Below are positions 54,032-62,436 of a stretch of 64,000 bases of DNA, piece after piece. Under the pieces are notes generated by a model, which saw nothing but the letters and a program-made list of their open reading frames with translations, was not told the DNA's origin and made no database searches. How positions within the stretch are numbered: the first letter of the stretch is position 1; every line of letters begins with the position of its first letter. The translations under genes and the position numbers were made by a program. Location of the stretch: the NCBI GenBank assembly GCA_965214085.1, contig OZ243937.1:1-64000 (forward strand), in the 5' to 3' direction. Origin of the DNA: UBA6055 sp965214085. Its GTDB lineage: Bacteria > Chloroflexota > Anaerolineae > Aggregatilineales > Phototrophicaceae.

Positions 54032-54186
54032 TCGATACAGAGGCACAGAAGCCAGTGCAAGTAAGTCACGCGAAAAATTGAGTCTTGTAAGGGCGGCCAA
54101 TCTGGTCGCCCGCTGCCGCTACGATTTGTGATTTCGGGCTGTCGCCCCTACATATCGTTGCTTTAGCGAGATTTGCATTACTTACT
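54032..54186 (+). repeat. composite dispersed repeat
   Basis: CGATACAGAGGCACAGAAG (54033 on), AAGTCACGCGAAAAATTGAG, the palindrome GGGCGGCCAATCTGGTCGCC (about 54091-54110), ATTTCGGGCTGTCGCCCCTA (54131 on) and ATTTGCATTACTT. It aligns base for base over more than 100 bases with the 7390-7520 stretch. Confidence 0.8.
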
Positions 54187-54203
54187 CGAATTTCCTGAGG
54201 ACA

Positions 54204-55472
54204 ATGAGGAAGAAGGCCGGGCAAATGCCCCCTGCAGTAATCGTCGAGCAGATTGACTTCCATGGCTGGGACGGTGTCCGGCTGAGCAACGGCATTATCG
54301 ACGCCGTCTGCGTGCCCGAAATCGGCGGCCGCCTGCTGCAGTTCAGCCTGGGACCTCACGATTATCTCTTCGTGAACCCGGAACTGCTGGGCAAGCGCTT
54401 CACATACGAAGAGCAGGCTGGTGATGGCACGATCTTGCACTGGAAGAATTATGGCGGCGCCAAGACCTGGCCCGCGCCGCAAGGTTGGGATGGCGAAGGT
54501 CAGTGGCCCGGCCCGCCCGATCCCGTGCTCGATTCCGGGCGCTACGACTTTTCGACAAGCGACGCATCCGTCTTGATGAGTAGCCCGCCAGATGCAAGAT
54601 CGGGCCTGCGCATCCACCGCCTGATCAGCGTCGAAGCGGATAGTTCACGTCTGAAGCTCAAGCTGTCCTTCGAGAATATTTCGAATCGCATACTCCGCTG
54701 GTCGATCTGGGATGTGGCGCAGTTGGCCTGCGTCACCCGCGATGGCAAGCGGAATGACGACTGCTGGCTCTATATGCCGACGGATCCGGCTCGGCAGCAG
54801 CCCTACGAGGTCATGTTCGGCGCTGACAATCCGCAATATCAGTTGGACGCGGATAGCGGGCTGCTGGCGGTGCATTATCAGGGCATCGTCGGCAAGATCG
54901 GCGTGCACAATCCAGCGGGTTGGATCGCCTTCGCCGATAGGCAGTCTGGCTTTGTCCTATGCATGCAATTCCCATACCAGGCCGATGCCGAATATCCCGA
55001 CAATGGCGCCACGGTGGAATGCTGGACGGAATCGCCCGGCGCGCCCTCGCCCATACCGATTGATTCACCCGGCTATATTCTCGAGGCCGAAGTCCTCAGC
55101 CCTATCTTCACACTGCAACCCCAGCAGGTCGCCGCGCATAGCGTGACATGGTCAGCGGCAATCTGCCCAGCGCCGATAGTTGACGTCACCGATGTGGGCT
55201 GCGTTCATCAGCCGCTGTCGGTTGAAATCAACGATGGCTGGTCGCGGCTTCGGGGCGAATTTGGCTGCTTCCTGGACGGCCGCGCCGAAATCGAGTGCCT
55301 CGATGAAGCAGGAGACGTGATTGGCCGCGCGGACTTGGGACCCGCCTCGCCCCTGCGCGCGCTTAAGTTTGATGTGGCTTTACCCGTAAGAAGCGACGCG
55401 CGACTGATACGCCTGAACCTGCGGGATGCTGAAGGCGCTTACACCGGCACGCTCGCCAGCGCCATGCTGTAA
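54204..55472 (+). CDS. aldose-epimerase-like beta-sandwich protein (DUF4380/DUF4432-like)
   Basis: A 422-residue, mostly beta protein. It opens with RLSNGIIDAVCVPEIGGRLL and shows WKNYGGAKTWPAPQGWDGEG, then LKLKLSFENISNRILRWSIW. These are marks of galactose-mutarotase-like families of unknown function. No signal peptide is visible. It sits between the MalFG importer genes and a GH5-like glycosidase, so a role in handling imported glycosides (epimerase-like or carbohydrate-binding) is likely. The catalytic His/Glu pair of true mutarotases is not evident to me. ATG 54204 or ATG 54225 may start it. Confidence 0.7.
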   Translation: MRKKAGQMPPAVIVEQIDFHGWDGVRLSNGIIDAVCVPEIGGRLLQFSLGPHDYLFVNPELLGKRFTYEEQAGDGTILHWKNYGGAKTWPAPQGWDGEGQWPGPPDPVLDSGRYDFSTSDASVLMSSPPDARSGLRIHRLISVEADSSRLKLKLSFENISNRILRWSIWDVAQLACVTRDGKRNDDCWLYMPTDPARQQPYEVMFGADNPQYQLDADSGLLAVHYQGIVGKIGVHNPAGWIAFADRQSGFVLCMQFPYQADAEYPDNGATVECWTESPGAPSPIPIDSPGYILEAEVLSPIFTLQPQQVAAHSVTWSAAICPAPIVDVTDVGCVHQPLSVEINDGWSRLRGEFGCFLDGRAEIECLDEAGDVIGRADLGPASPLRALKFDVALPVRSDARLIRLNLRDAEGAYTGTLASAML

Positions 55473-55789
55473 CTGAAGCGACTGAGTAGGGGCGGGCGCC
55501 GCGTTTTTAGGGATTCGCGACAATTTTGCCACCGAGGGCACTGAGTATATATGAGGGCACAGAGAGGAATTCCGGGAAATCTGGCGGTGGCTCGAGTCAA
55601 GAATAGTCCGCACGTTCGCCGATTCTGTGATTGAACGAAGTTTGATGCCTTCCTCTGTGTACTCTATCAAACTCGCTGTACTCGGTGGCAAAGATCTCGA
55701 CTATTCGCCTAAGCCGAGCGAGCGACAGTTGATTCACAGAACCGTACAAACCTTACAGAATACAAAATTCAAGAGACGAGGACTTACAA
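55473..55789. other. intergenic region with a long imperfect inverted repeat
   Basis: About 320 bases between two plus-strand genes. Most of it is the inverted-repeat unit listed at 55524-55692. About 95 bases of ordinary leader follow before the GH5-like gene. No open frame looks real. Confidence 0.6.
55524..55692. repeat. MITE-like unit with 44-48 bp inverted arms
   Basis: The left arm, 55524-55571 (TTTTGCCACCGAGGGCACTG on), and the right arm, 55650-55692 (ending GTACTCGGTGGCAAAG), are imperfect complements over the whole length. Both include ACACAGAG/CTCTGTGT, and they enclose about 78 bases without coding capacity. Single-stranded copies would fold into one long hairpin. Confidence 0.65.
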
Positions 55790-56788
55790 ATGACCGAACA
55801 ATGGACGCCCGAAAAAGCCAAAGCCTGGTACGCCTCGATTGATCCGATACGCGGCTGCAATTACCTGCCGCGCTCGGCGGTCAATTCGACCGAGATGTGG
55901 CAGGCCGAGTCCTTTGATCCCGATACCATCGCTGAGGAATTGGCTTGGGCGGGGGCGGCCGGTTTTAACGCCGTGCGCGTCTTCCATCAATTCCTCGTCT
56001 GGCAGGCTGACCCAGCCGGTTTGAAGCGCCGAATCGATCAATTCCTCGATATCGCGGCGGGGGAGGGCATCAAGGTGATGTTCATCCTATTCGATGACTG
56101 CGCCTTCGCCGGCAAAGAGCCCTACCTCGGCGCGCAAGATGAGCCCATTCCTAATGTACACAACAGCGGCTGGACGCCCAGCCCAGGCTTGCAGCGGGTA
56201 GGCGACCGCGCCGGCTGGCCCCTGCTAAAAGACTACGTGCTTGATATCGTCGGCAAATTCGCCAATGACGAACGGGTGCAAATTTGGGACTTATACAACG
56301 AGCCGGGCAACTCCGAGCTGGGCGAGACAAGCCTGCCCTTGGTGGAAGCCGCCTTCGCTTGGGCTCGTGAGGCCCGCGCCCAGCAGCCCTTAACCACGTC
56401 CATCTTCCGCCTGCATGAGGCTTACGAGATGGAGGAACGGATTCTGGAGTTGTCGGATGTGACGTCCTTTCATCATTACGGCGCAACCGGCGTCGAGGCT
56501 GTCATCCAGCGCTGCCGGGCTTACGGCCGTCCAGTGCTCTGTACGGAATGGCTGCGCCGCGTGGTCGGCCAGACTGTCGAGCTAATCCTGCCCATTTTCG
56601 CGCGCGAGCGCATCGGCTGGTACAACTGGGGTTTGGTCGCTGGGCGGACGCAGACTTATCTGGATTGGCGGCGGGAGCTCAACGGGCCCGACAGCGCGAC
56701 TTGGCAGCATGACATTTTCCACGCCGACGGCAAGCCCTACGACGACGAAGAACTAAGGCTGATTGGCTCTTTCGAATTCTCCGACTAA
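55790..56788 (+). CDS. GH5-like (clan GH-A) glycosidase
   Basis: A 332-residue TIM-barrel protein. Candidate catalytic residues are acid/base Glu171 in WDLYNEPGN and nucleophile Glu253 in LCTEWLRR, with the GH-A-type His pair DVTSFHHYG between them and FNAVRVFHQFLVW early. The length equals a bare catalytic domain. There is no signal peptide, so it should act on material imported by the upstream MalFG-type system. It is often annotated as cellulase or xylanase, but the substrate is not readable here. It converges with the beta-helix gene 111 bases on. Confidence 0.85.
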   Translation: MTEQWTPEKAKAWYASIDPIRGCNYLPRSAVNSTEMWQAESFDPDTIAEELAWAGAAGFNAVRVFHQFLVWQADPAGLKRRIDQFLDIAAGEGIKVMFILFDDCAFAGKEPYLGAQDEPIPNVHNSGWTPSPGLQRVGDRAGWPLLKDYVLDIVGKFANDERVQIWDLYNEPGNSELGETSLPLVEAAFAWAREARAQQPLTTSIFRLHEAYEMEERILELSDVTSFHHYGATGVEAVIQRCRAYGRPVLCTEWLRRVVGQTVELILPIFARERIGWYNWGLVAGRTQTYLDWRRELNGPDSATWQHDIFHADGKPYDDEELRLIGSFEFSD

Positions 56789-56899
56789 GAATGAGAAGGG
56801 CGAGACGCGCTGGCGCCTATTTCAAATAGAACTCGCGTTTGTCTCCGCTGGATCTCAAGCGCCGATGTCGCAAGGTCTGCGGCCACTGCGGCTGCCTCT

Positions 56900-59800
56900 C
56901 TATCCGCGTCGCGCCGATATTCCAGTGCCCGCGCCACAGCCTGAGGGCGTATCGCGTTCATCAATTCCGCTCCCATACGGCCGCCTCGTTGTCGAGCTGT
57001 TGCCCTCGAGCTCGAGGTTCCAGGTGTTGTAACAGGTGGCGTCAAACCAGATGGCGCCACCCTTGTCTTCCGCCGAATTGCCCAAGAAATGGCTATTGTA
57101 GATTCCAGCTCTGCCGCCATGCGCCGCAACTGCGCCGCCCGATCTGGCAGTATTGTTCGTGAAGGTCACTTGCGAAATCAGAATCTCGGCGTCAGTGTGG
57201 GCAAAGATGGCGCCGCCGTCCTCCCCCGCGCCGCGCCCATTGATCAGCCTAAGGTTTTTGATGACGGCTTGCCCGCCAACAACTTCAAATACGCGAAAGC
57301 GATTGTCGCCGTCGACCGTGTAACCGTTGCCGTCAATCGTGATCTGGCTGGTGATCGGCGGCAAAGGCGCATCCAGAACGATACTCTCTCGCAGTCTAAT
57401 TGTGTCGGCGCCCTGGCCAGCCGGGCATGCTCCCGCCGGCGCGTCCGTATTGGCGGCGATGATCTGATCGGCCAGGGTGCAATCGGCCGCGATCACTCTT
57501 TCTGGCGGCTGCGCGATCGCCGCGCGCTCCGATTCTATCGCGCCGATGTCGCAATGCGCGCGCGGGTTGCCAAGCTGGTCGGTCGGCAGGCAGAAGGCTG
57601 GATCCGCCGCGCCATGAGCCGGGCTGGCGTCCCGCAGCGGATGATACGCTGGCGAGCCGAAGAGCTCCCCTAGCAGCGCATCGCCGCCTTCTGGCGTGGC
57701 GCAGGTCCCGTCCTGGCTGAAATTGCCGCGGCTCTCGTCCAGGTCGCCGAAACAATCGTCTCCGCTGCCGCTTCCGGCGACGATGCTATTGCGCAGAAGA
57801 ACCGGTCCCGATCGTTTGAAGACACCGGCGCCAACGATTTGGCGCGCTCGATTATTCATCAGGGTGAGATGTGTGAGTGTCGTGTAAGCGCCGTTGATGT
57901 GTATGCCGCCGCCTTCGTTCGCCTCGTTGCCGCTAAGCGTACTGTTGGAGGCTTCAACCCGGCCCCGCCTGCTCGCCAGCGCGCCGCCAAACTTTCCGGC
58001 GGCATTGCCTTGGAAGGAACTATTGGCGACATTGACTGTGCCCCCGTTCGCCAGCAGCGCGCCGCCGTCTTCCGTCGCCCAATTGCCGATGAAACTGCTG
58101 CCTTCGACGAGCAGCCACACATCGTCGCTGACAGTCGCAATCGCGCCGCCCTCGGTCGCTTCGTTGTCGCGGAAGCGCAGGTTCGTCGCCGAGACACGGG
58201 CGCCGTTGCGCAACCTGATGGCGCCGCCGACGCTGGCATTGCCGTCAGCGAGCGTCATATCGCTAATCGTCAGCGCGCCGCCGTCGACATCCAGCAGCCG
58301 AAAATTGCCGTCGCCGCTTAGCGTATAGCCATTGCCTTCGATTGTAATCTCGCTGGTGATTGGCGGCAGTTGTTGACTTATGCTTATGTTACGCGTCAGG
58401 GTGATGGTATCGGCGCCATTGCCAGCCGGGCACGCGCCAGCCGCAGCGTCGGTGTTGGCCGCGATGATCTGCTGCGCGAGCGGGCAGGGCGGTGGCGGCT
58501 GCACGGGAGCCGGTTTGGGCAGCGCAGTCGTCGATTCAACCGCGCCAATATCACAGCCGCCGCCTTGCGGACGGGCTGTGCCCAGTTGGTCGGTCTCCAG
58601 GCAGAATTGTGAATCAGCCGCGTCCAGCGCCGGGCTAAAATCCGCGAGGGGAAATGTCGCCGGCGCGCCGGTCGCCCCATTTAGCAGGGGATTGCCGCTC
58701 AAAGCCGACGCGCAGGAACCGTCCGCGATCAAGTTGCCGCGGCTGTCGTTGACCCGCCCGTGGCAGGCATCGCCGATAATATGGCCCGAGAGGATGCTGT
58801 TGTAAATGTTGAAGTTGACCGCATATAAGTCGGAAACATATACATCGTGACCTTCGCTAGCGAAGTTATCCACCATAGTCACATGCGTCAGCGTCGTCAT
58901 TCGATTGCGGGCGCCGACCGCTCCGCCAGCTAAAGCCCGGCCGCCGCCAAATGTCGAGTTGGAGATAGTTGCCAGGTCATACCGGGAATCAAAATAGATT
59001 GCGCCGCCAATTGACCCGGCGAAATTATCGATAAAGCTGCTGTTTGCTACTGCGGCCGGTCCGCTTAAAACATGAATGGCTCCGCCATAAGCGTCGGCTC
59101 TGTTCTTCTCGAAACTGCTGTTGTTGACGATCAGATTGCGATTGCCGACTAGGGTAGCAATCGCTCCGCCGGATTCCCCGCTGTTCCCGAAGAATCTGGA
59201 GTTGTTTACGGTGAGTTCCCCGCGGCTTGTCAGAATCGCGCCGCCTGGCTGTAGGCTGAAGCCGTTTATCAGGTTCAGGTTATTGATCGTCAGCCGCCCG
59301 CCATCAACGTAGAAGATGCGATTTTTGCGTCCGCCGCTGATGGTATGTCCCCCGCCTTCAATCGTGATCGTGCCCGTGATTGGCGGCAGCGCCACCGTGA
59401 GCGTGAGGTCTTCCGTCAGCGTGATGACATCATGGCTGGTCCCGGCTGGGCAGGCGCCCACTGCGGTATTGCTATTGGCGGATTTGATGCGGTCGCTTAA
59501 GGTGCAAACCGGCATCGAAGTTGGCGCTGGAATGGCGCTCGTGGATTCAATAGCGCCGATGTCACAGCCGCCGCCCTGTGGACGTCTGACGCCGAATTTA
59601 TCGCTGCTGAGGCAATATCGCGGGTCGCCGGCATCAAGCGCTGGGCTGCCATCCAGGGGCGTGACGTGACTAAGATTCGGATTGCCTCCTAGGTCTGCTC
59701 CGCAAGTCCAGTCCTGGATCAGGTTGCCGCTGGCTTCGTCCAGATCGCCGGAGCAATCATCGACTTCTTCCCAGTTGCCGGCGATGATGCTATTCCGCAG

Positions 59801-60586
59801 ACGCAGCGCGCCATATTGTTTATGCACCCCTTCGCCTTGCACGGCTGGGAACGAGCCGGCTAGTATCGTGACATGGGTTAATGTCGCGCTGCCGCCGCCG
59901 ACGAGAACGGCGCCACCCGTTCTGGCGATGTTCTCGACAAATATGCTGTTCTCGACCGCTACGGTTCCGCCGAGGGCGAATATCGCCCCGCCGCGGCGCG
60001 TCGCCCTGTTCTTGACGAAGTTGCTGCCGCGAATATCTACGCTGCCGCCCGAAACCGTTATCGCGCCGCCATCGCCAGCCGAATTGTCGCGGAAATCGCT
60101 ATCTCGCACGCTAAGGACGACATCATCGTCCTGTGACCCGACTGCGCCGCCGGATCGCGCCGTATTATCCCTAAACGCGACCTTCGATATGGAGACTCGG
60201 GCGCCGTTTCTCGCGCGGACCGCACTGCTGTAGTCGGCGCTTGCCTTGGCGAGTGTGACGTCCTTTAGGGTAAGATTCCCGCCACTGACGTCAAATATGC
60301 GAAACTGCCCATCCCCGTTGATAGTATGACCGCCTCCCTCAATCGTGATCGTGCCGGTGATCGGCGGCAGCGCCTCGCTTAGCGTGATGTCTTCCCTGAT
60401 AGTGATGACATCGTGGCTCGTGCCCGCCGGGCAGAAGCCGACGGCGGTATTCGTATTGGCCGACCGGATGTGATCAGCCAAGGTGCAGGCTGGCGTCCCC
60501 GCCGTTGACCCCGTCGCCGTCAACAAGGCGCTGACCGCAATGACCAGGGCCAAGCGCGCGATACCAATCAGTCGGATTAAGATCAT
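56900..60586 (-). CDS. secreted four-unit beta-helix (choice-of-anchor Q-like) protein
   Basis: A 1228-residue protein with a signal peptide (LIGIARLALVIAVSALLTAT). Four homologous units each open with CTLADHIRSANTNTAVG-like text and CPAG, followed by LPPITGTITIEGGGHTI. They continue as a GGA-rich right-handed parallel beta-helix and close with a CDIGAIES segment. Units start near residues 34, 367, 711 and 1060; the fourth stops early, ending in the odd Arg/Gly-rich tail DTPSGCGAGTGISARRG. The same CSLANAI...DIGAYE module occurs once in the protein at 4005. Probably an adhesin or matrix protein. The signal peptide and repeats are seen; the role is inference. Confidence 0.82.
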   Translation of the reverse strand: MILIRLIGIARLALVIAVSALLTATGSTAGTPACTLADHIRSANTNTAVGFCPAGTSHDVITIREDITLSEALPPITGTITIEGGGHTINGDGQFRIFDVSGGNLTLKDVTLAKASADYSSAVRARNGARVSISKVAFRDNTARSGGAVGSQDDDVVLSVRDSDFRDNSAGDGGAITVSGGSVDIRGSNFVKNRATRRGGAIFALGGTVAVENSIFVENIARTGGAVLVGGGSATLTHVTILAGSFPAVQGEGVHKQYGALRLRNSIIAGNWEEVDDCSGDLDEASGNLIQDWTCGADLGGNPNLSHVTPLDGSPALDAGDPRYCLSSDKFGVRRPQGGGCDIGAIESTSAIPAPTSMPVCTLSDRIKSANSNTAVGACPAGTSHDVITLTEDLTLTVALPPITGTITIEGGGHTISGGRKNRIFYVDGGRLTINNLNLINGFSLQPGGAILTSRGELTVNNSRFFGNSGESGGAIATLVGNRNLIVNNSSFEKNRADAYGGAIHVLSGPAAVANSSFIDNFAGSIGGAIYFDSRYDLATISNSTFGGGRALAGGAVGARNRMTTLTHVTMVDNFASEGHDVYVSDLYAVNFNIYNSILSGHIIGDACHGRVNDSRGNLIADGSCASALSGNPLLNGATGAPATFPLADFSPALDAADSQFCLETDQLGTARPQGGGCDIGAVESTTALPKPAPVQPPPPCPLAQQIIAANTDAAAGACPAGNGADTITLTRNISISQQLPPITSEITIEGNGYTLSGDGNFRLLDVDGGALTISDMTLADGNASVGGAIRLRNGARVSATNLRFRDNEATEGGAIATVSDDVWLLVEGSSFIGNWATEDGGALLANGGTVNVANSSFQGNAAGKFGGALASRRGRVEASNSTLSGNEANEGGGIHINGAYTTLTHLTLMNNRARQIVGAGVFKRSGPVLLRNSIVAGSGSGDDCFGDLDESRGNFSQDGTCATPEGGDALLGELFGSPAYHPLRDASPAHGAADPAFCLPTDQLGNPRAHCDIGAIESERAAIAQPPERVIAADCTLADQIIAANTDAPAGACPAGQGADTIRLRESIVLDAPLPPITSQITIDGNGYTVDGDNRFRVFEVVGGQAVIKNLRLINGRGAGEDGGAIFAHTDAEILISQVTFTNNTARSGGAVAAHGGRAGIYNSHFLGNSAEDKGGAIWFDATCYNTWNLELEGNSSTTRRPYGSGIDERDTPSGCGAGTGISARRG

Positions 60587-61214
60587 GGGTCTCTATGCCT
60601 TTGCTTAGTCTTGGTCTTTAGGCGTCGCAATGCCCTTGGCTCGCCTCTTTCAATCGCAAGGCGCGAGAATGCAATGCGAGTGACGCTTATGTCCCATTTT
60701 GTAACAAACTGGCGCCAGCGTTGACGCCGAATCGATTGCCTGCGCTACACCGGACCCGGCGAGCTCATCCAGGGGTCAATCTGGTCATGCTTCATCGCCT
60801 CGTACTACGGCCGATAGCTCGAAATGTCCCAAGGATATCTCTCCTGCATTTTGTATCAATCTTCTGAATGCGGGGCAGGCAGCTCGTCGCGTTGGGCTTG
60901 CCGCCCGTGTCGCAAGTGAGCCGCGAGCTGCCTATAGACCCGCTGAGACGAGACCGCCATTTACTGCCTAAGACTCTGCAGACAAAACTCTGGCGGTATT
61001 CATGAGTTACTGTAACATGATTTCAGCCAAGCGCGCTTATGTTCTTATCCACTGAGGCTACACGATTTACGACCCGGAATCGCGCGGCTGTAGGCTCAAG
61101 AGCCCGCGTCGGCAAAGCCTTCTTCCAATATCCTTGAAAGGTTCGGCCTGGGACATTATGAAGATACAAACGGAGCAAAGTGTTCCCGCTGCGAGCGAAA
61201 GCTTCGCCGCCTAG
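60587..61214. other. about 630 bases without a recognised feature
   Basis: A divergent intergenic stretch between the beta-helix gene and the MFS gene. I see no open frame with protein-like composition, no repeat of the families found elsewhere and no RNA gene. Promoters for both flanking genes should lie here, but none stands out. Confidence 0.4.
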
Positions 61215-62429
61215 TTGATGATCTCCAGCGCCGACGATCCCTTCCGCAGTGCCGCCCGCATCGTCATCGTCTGCTCGCTGTCGCTGTTCATCATCTTCGG
61301 CATCCGCCTGTCTTTCTCCGTATTCTTCGCCGAATTCGTCCTGAGCGAAGGCTGGAGCAACGAAGCCTCCGCCGCCATCTTCAGCTTGAACATGCTCTGC
61401 TTCGCCCTGACCGCGCCACTGGCCGGCATCGCGCTCGACCGCTACGGGCCGCGCCCTGTATTCGCCCTCGGCGTCCTGCTAATGGCGGCTGGTCTCTGGC
61501 TGAGCAGCCGGGCAACTTCACTCAACGATCTGCTGCTCGCATACGGCGTCATCGCGGGCTGCGGATTAGGCGTCACCGGCTTGGGACCAGTTGCCTCAGT
61601 CGTCGCGGGCTGGACGACACCCTCGCAGCGCGGCCGCGCCCTGGGCATCGCTTTCGCCGGCACCGGGGTGGGCTCGCTGGTCTTTGTACCGCTGGTCAAT
61701 CTGCTGATCGCGCAATTCGGTTGGCGCGGCGCCTATCTGATTCTGGCGCTCGTCTGCCTCTGCTTGCTTCTGCCGCTGATGGTCATCGGCCTGCGCAAGC
61801 CACCCGCTCTCAGGCGGCCTCGCGGCGGCCACAGCGCTCGTCCCGCCGTAAACTGGCGACAGTTGCTGCGCAATCCAGTCTTTTGGGCGCTGATGATTGT
61901 CGGCTTGACCGCCCTCGGCCCCGTGCGCAGCTTGACTGTTCATCAGATCGCCTATATGGAATCGGCCGGCGTCGAGCGGACGGTCGCCGCCAATATCGTC
62001 GGCTTGGCTGGTTTGCTGACCAGTGGCAGCTTCATCGCTTTGGGCTGGGTTTCCGATCGCTTTGGGCGCGCCGCCGCCTTCACCATCGGCTGCGCTGGGC
62101 TGCTAGGTGCGGTGGCTATGCTAATCGCGCTGCCGGCTGCTGCTTCAGTCGCGGTCCTGATGCTCTACGCACTGTTCTTCGCGCTGGGCGAGGGCACGCG
62201 CAGCAGCCAATCCACTGCTCTGGCCAGCGACATCTTTCAGAGCCAGGGCTTGGGTTTGATCAACGGGCTGATGGGCGGCATGTTTGGCTTGGGCGCGGCG
62301 CTGGGCCCCTGGTTGGTCGGCCGCTTGCGTGATCAAAGCGGCAGCTATGATGGCGGCCTGCTGGTGATTGTGATCATGGTGTTGGTGTCAGTGGTCGCCT
62401 TCGGGTACGCCGCGCGCGCTCGCCGATAA
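61215..62429 (+). CDS. MFS transporter (monocarboxylate/OFA-like)
   Basis: A 404-residue major facilitator with about twelve hydrophobic segments. The motif-A-like loop is LDRYGPRPVFALG after helix 2 (repeated as SDRFGRAAAF in the second half), and helix 4/5 includes GCGLGVTGLGPVASVVAGW and QRGRALGIAFAGTGVG. The family carries carboxylates, sugars or drugs; the look is closest to monocarboxylate-type carriers. It is convergent with malate synthase, 7 bases apart, which suggests no shared regulation. Substrate unknown. Confidence 0.88.
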   Translation: MMISSADDPFRSAARIVIVCSLSLFIIFGIRLSFSVFFAEFVLSEGWSNEASAAIFSLNMLCFALTAPLAGIALDRYGPRPVFALGVLLMAAGLWLSSRATSLNDLLLAYGVIAGCGLGVTGLGPVASVVAGWTTPSQRGRALGIAFAGTGVGSLVFVPLVNLLIAQFGWRGAYLILALVCLCLLLPLMVIGLRKPPALRRPRGGHSARPAVNWRQLLRNPVFWALMIVGLTALGPVRSLTVHQIAYMESAGVERTVAANIVGLAGLLTSGSFIALGWVSDRFGRAAAFTIGCAGLLGAVAMLIALPAAASVAVLMLYALFFALGEGTRSSQSTALASDIFQSQGLGLINGLMGGMFGLGAALGPWLVGRLRDQSGSYDGGLLVIVIMVLVSVVAFGYAARARR

Positions 62430-62436
62430 GCCAGCC

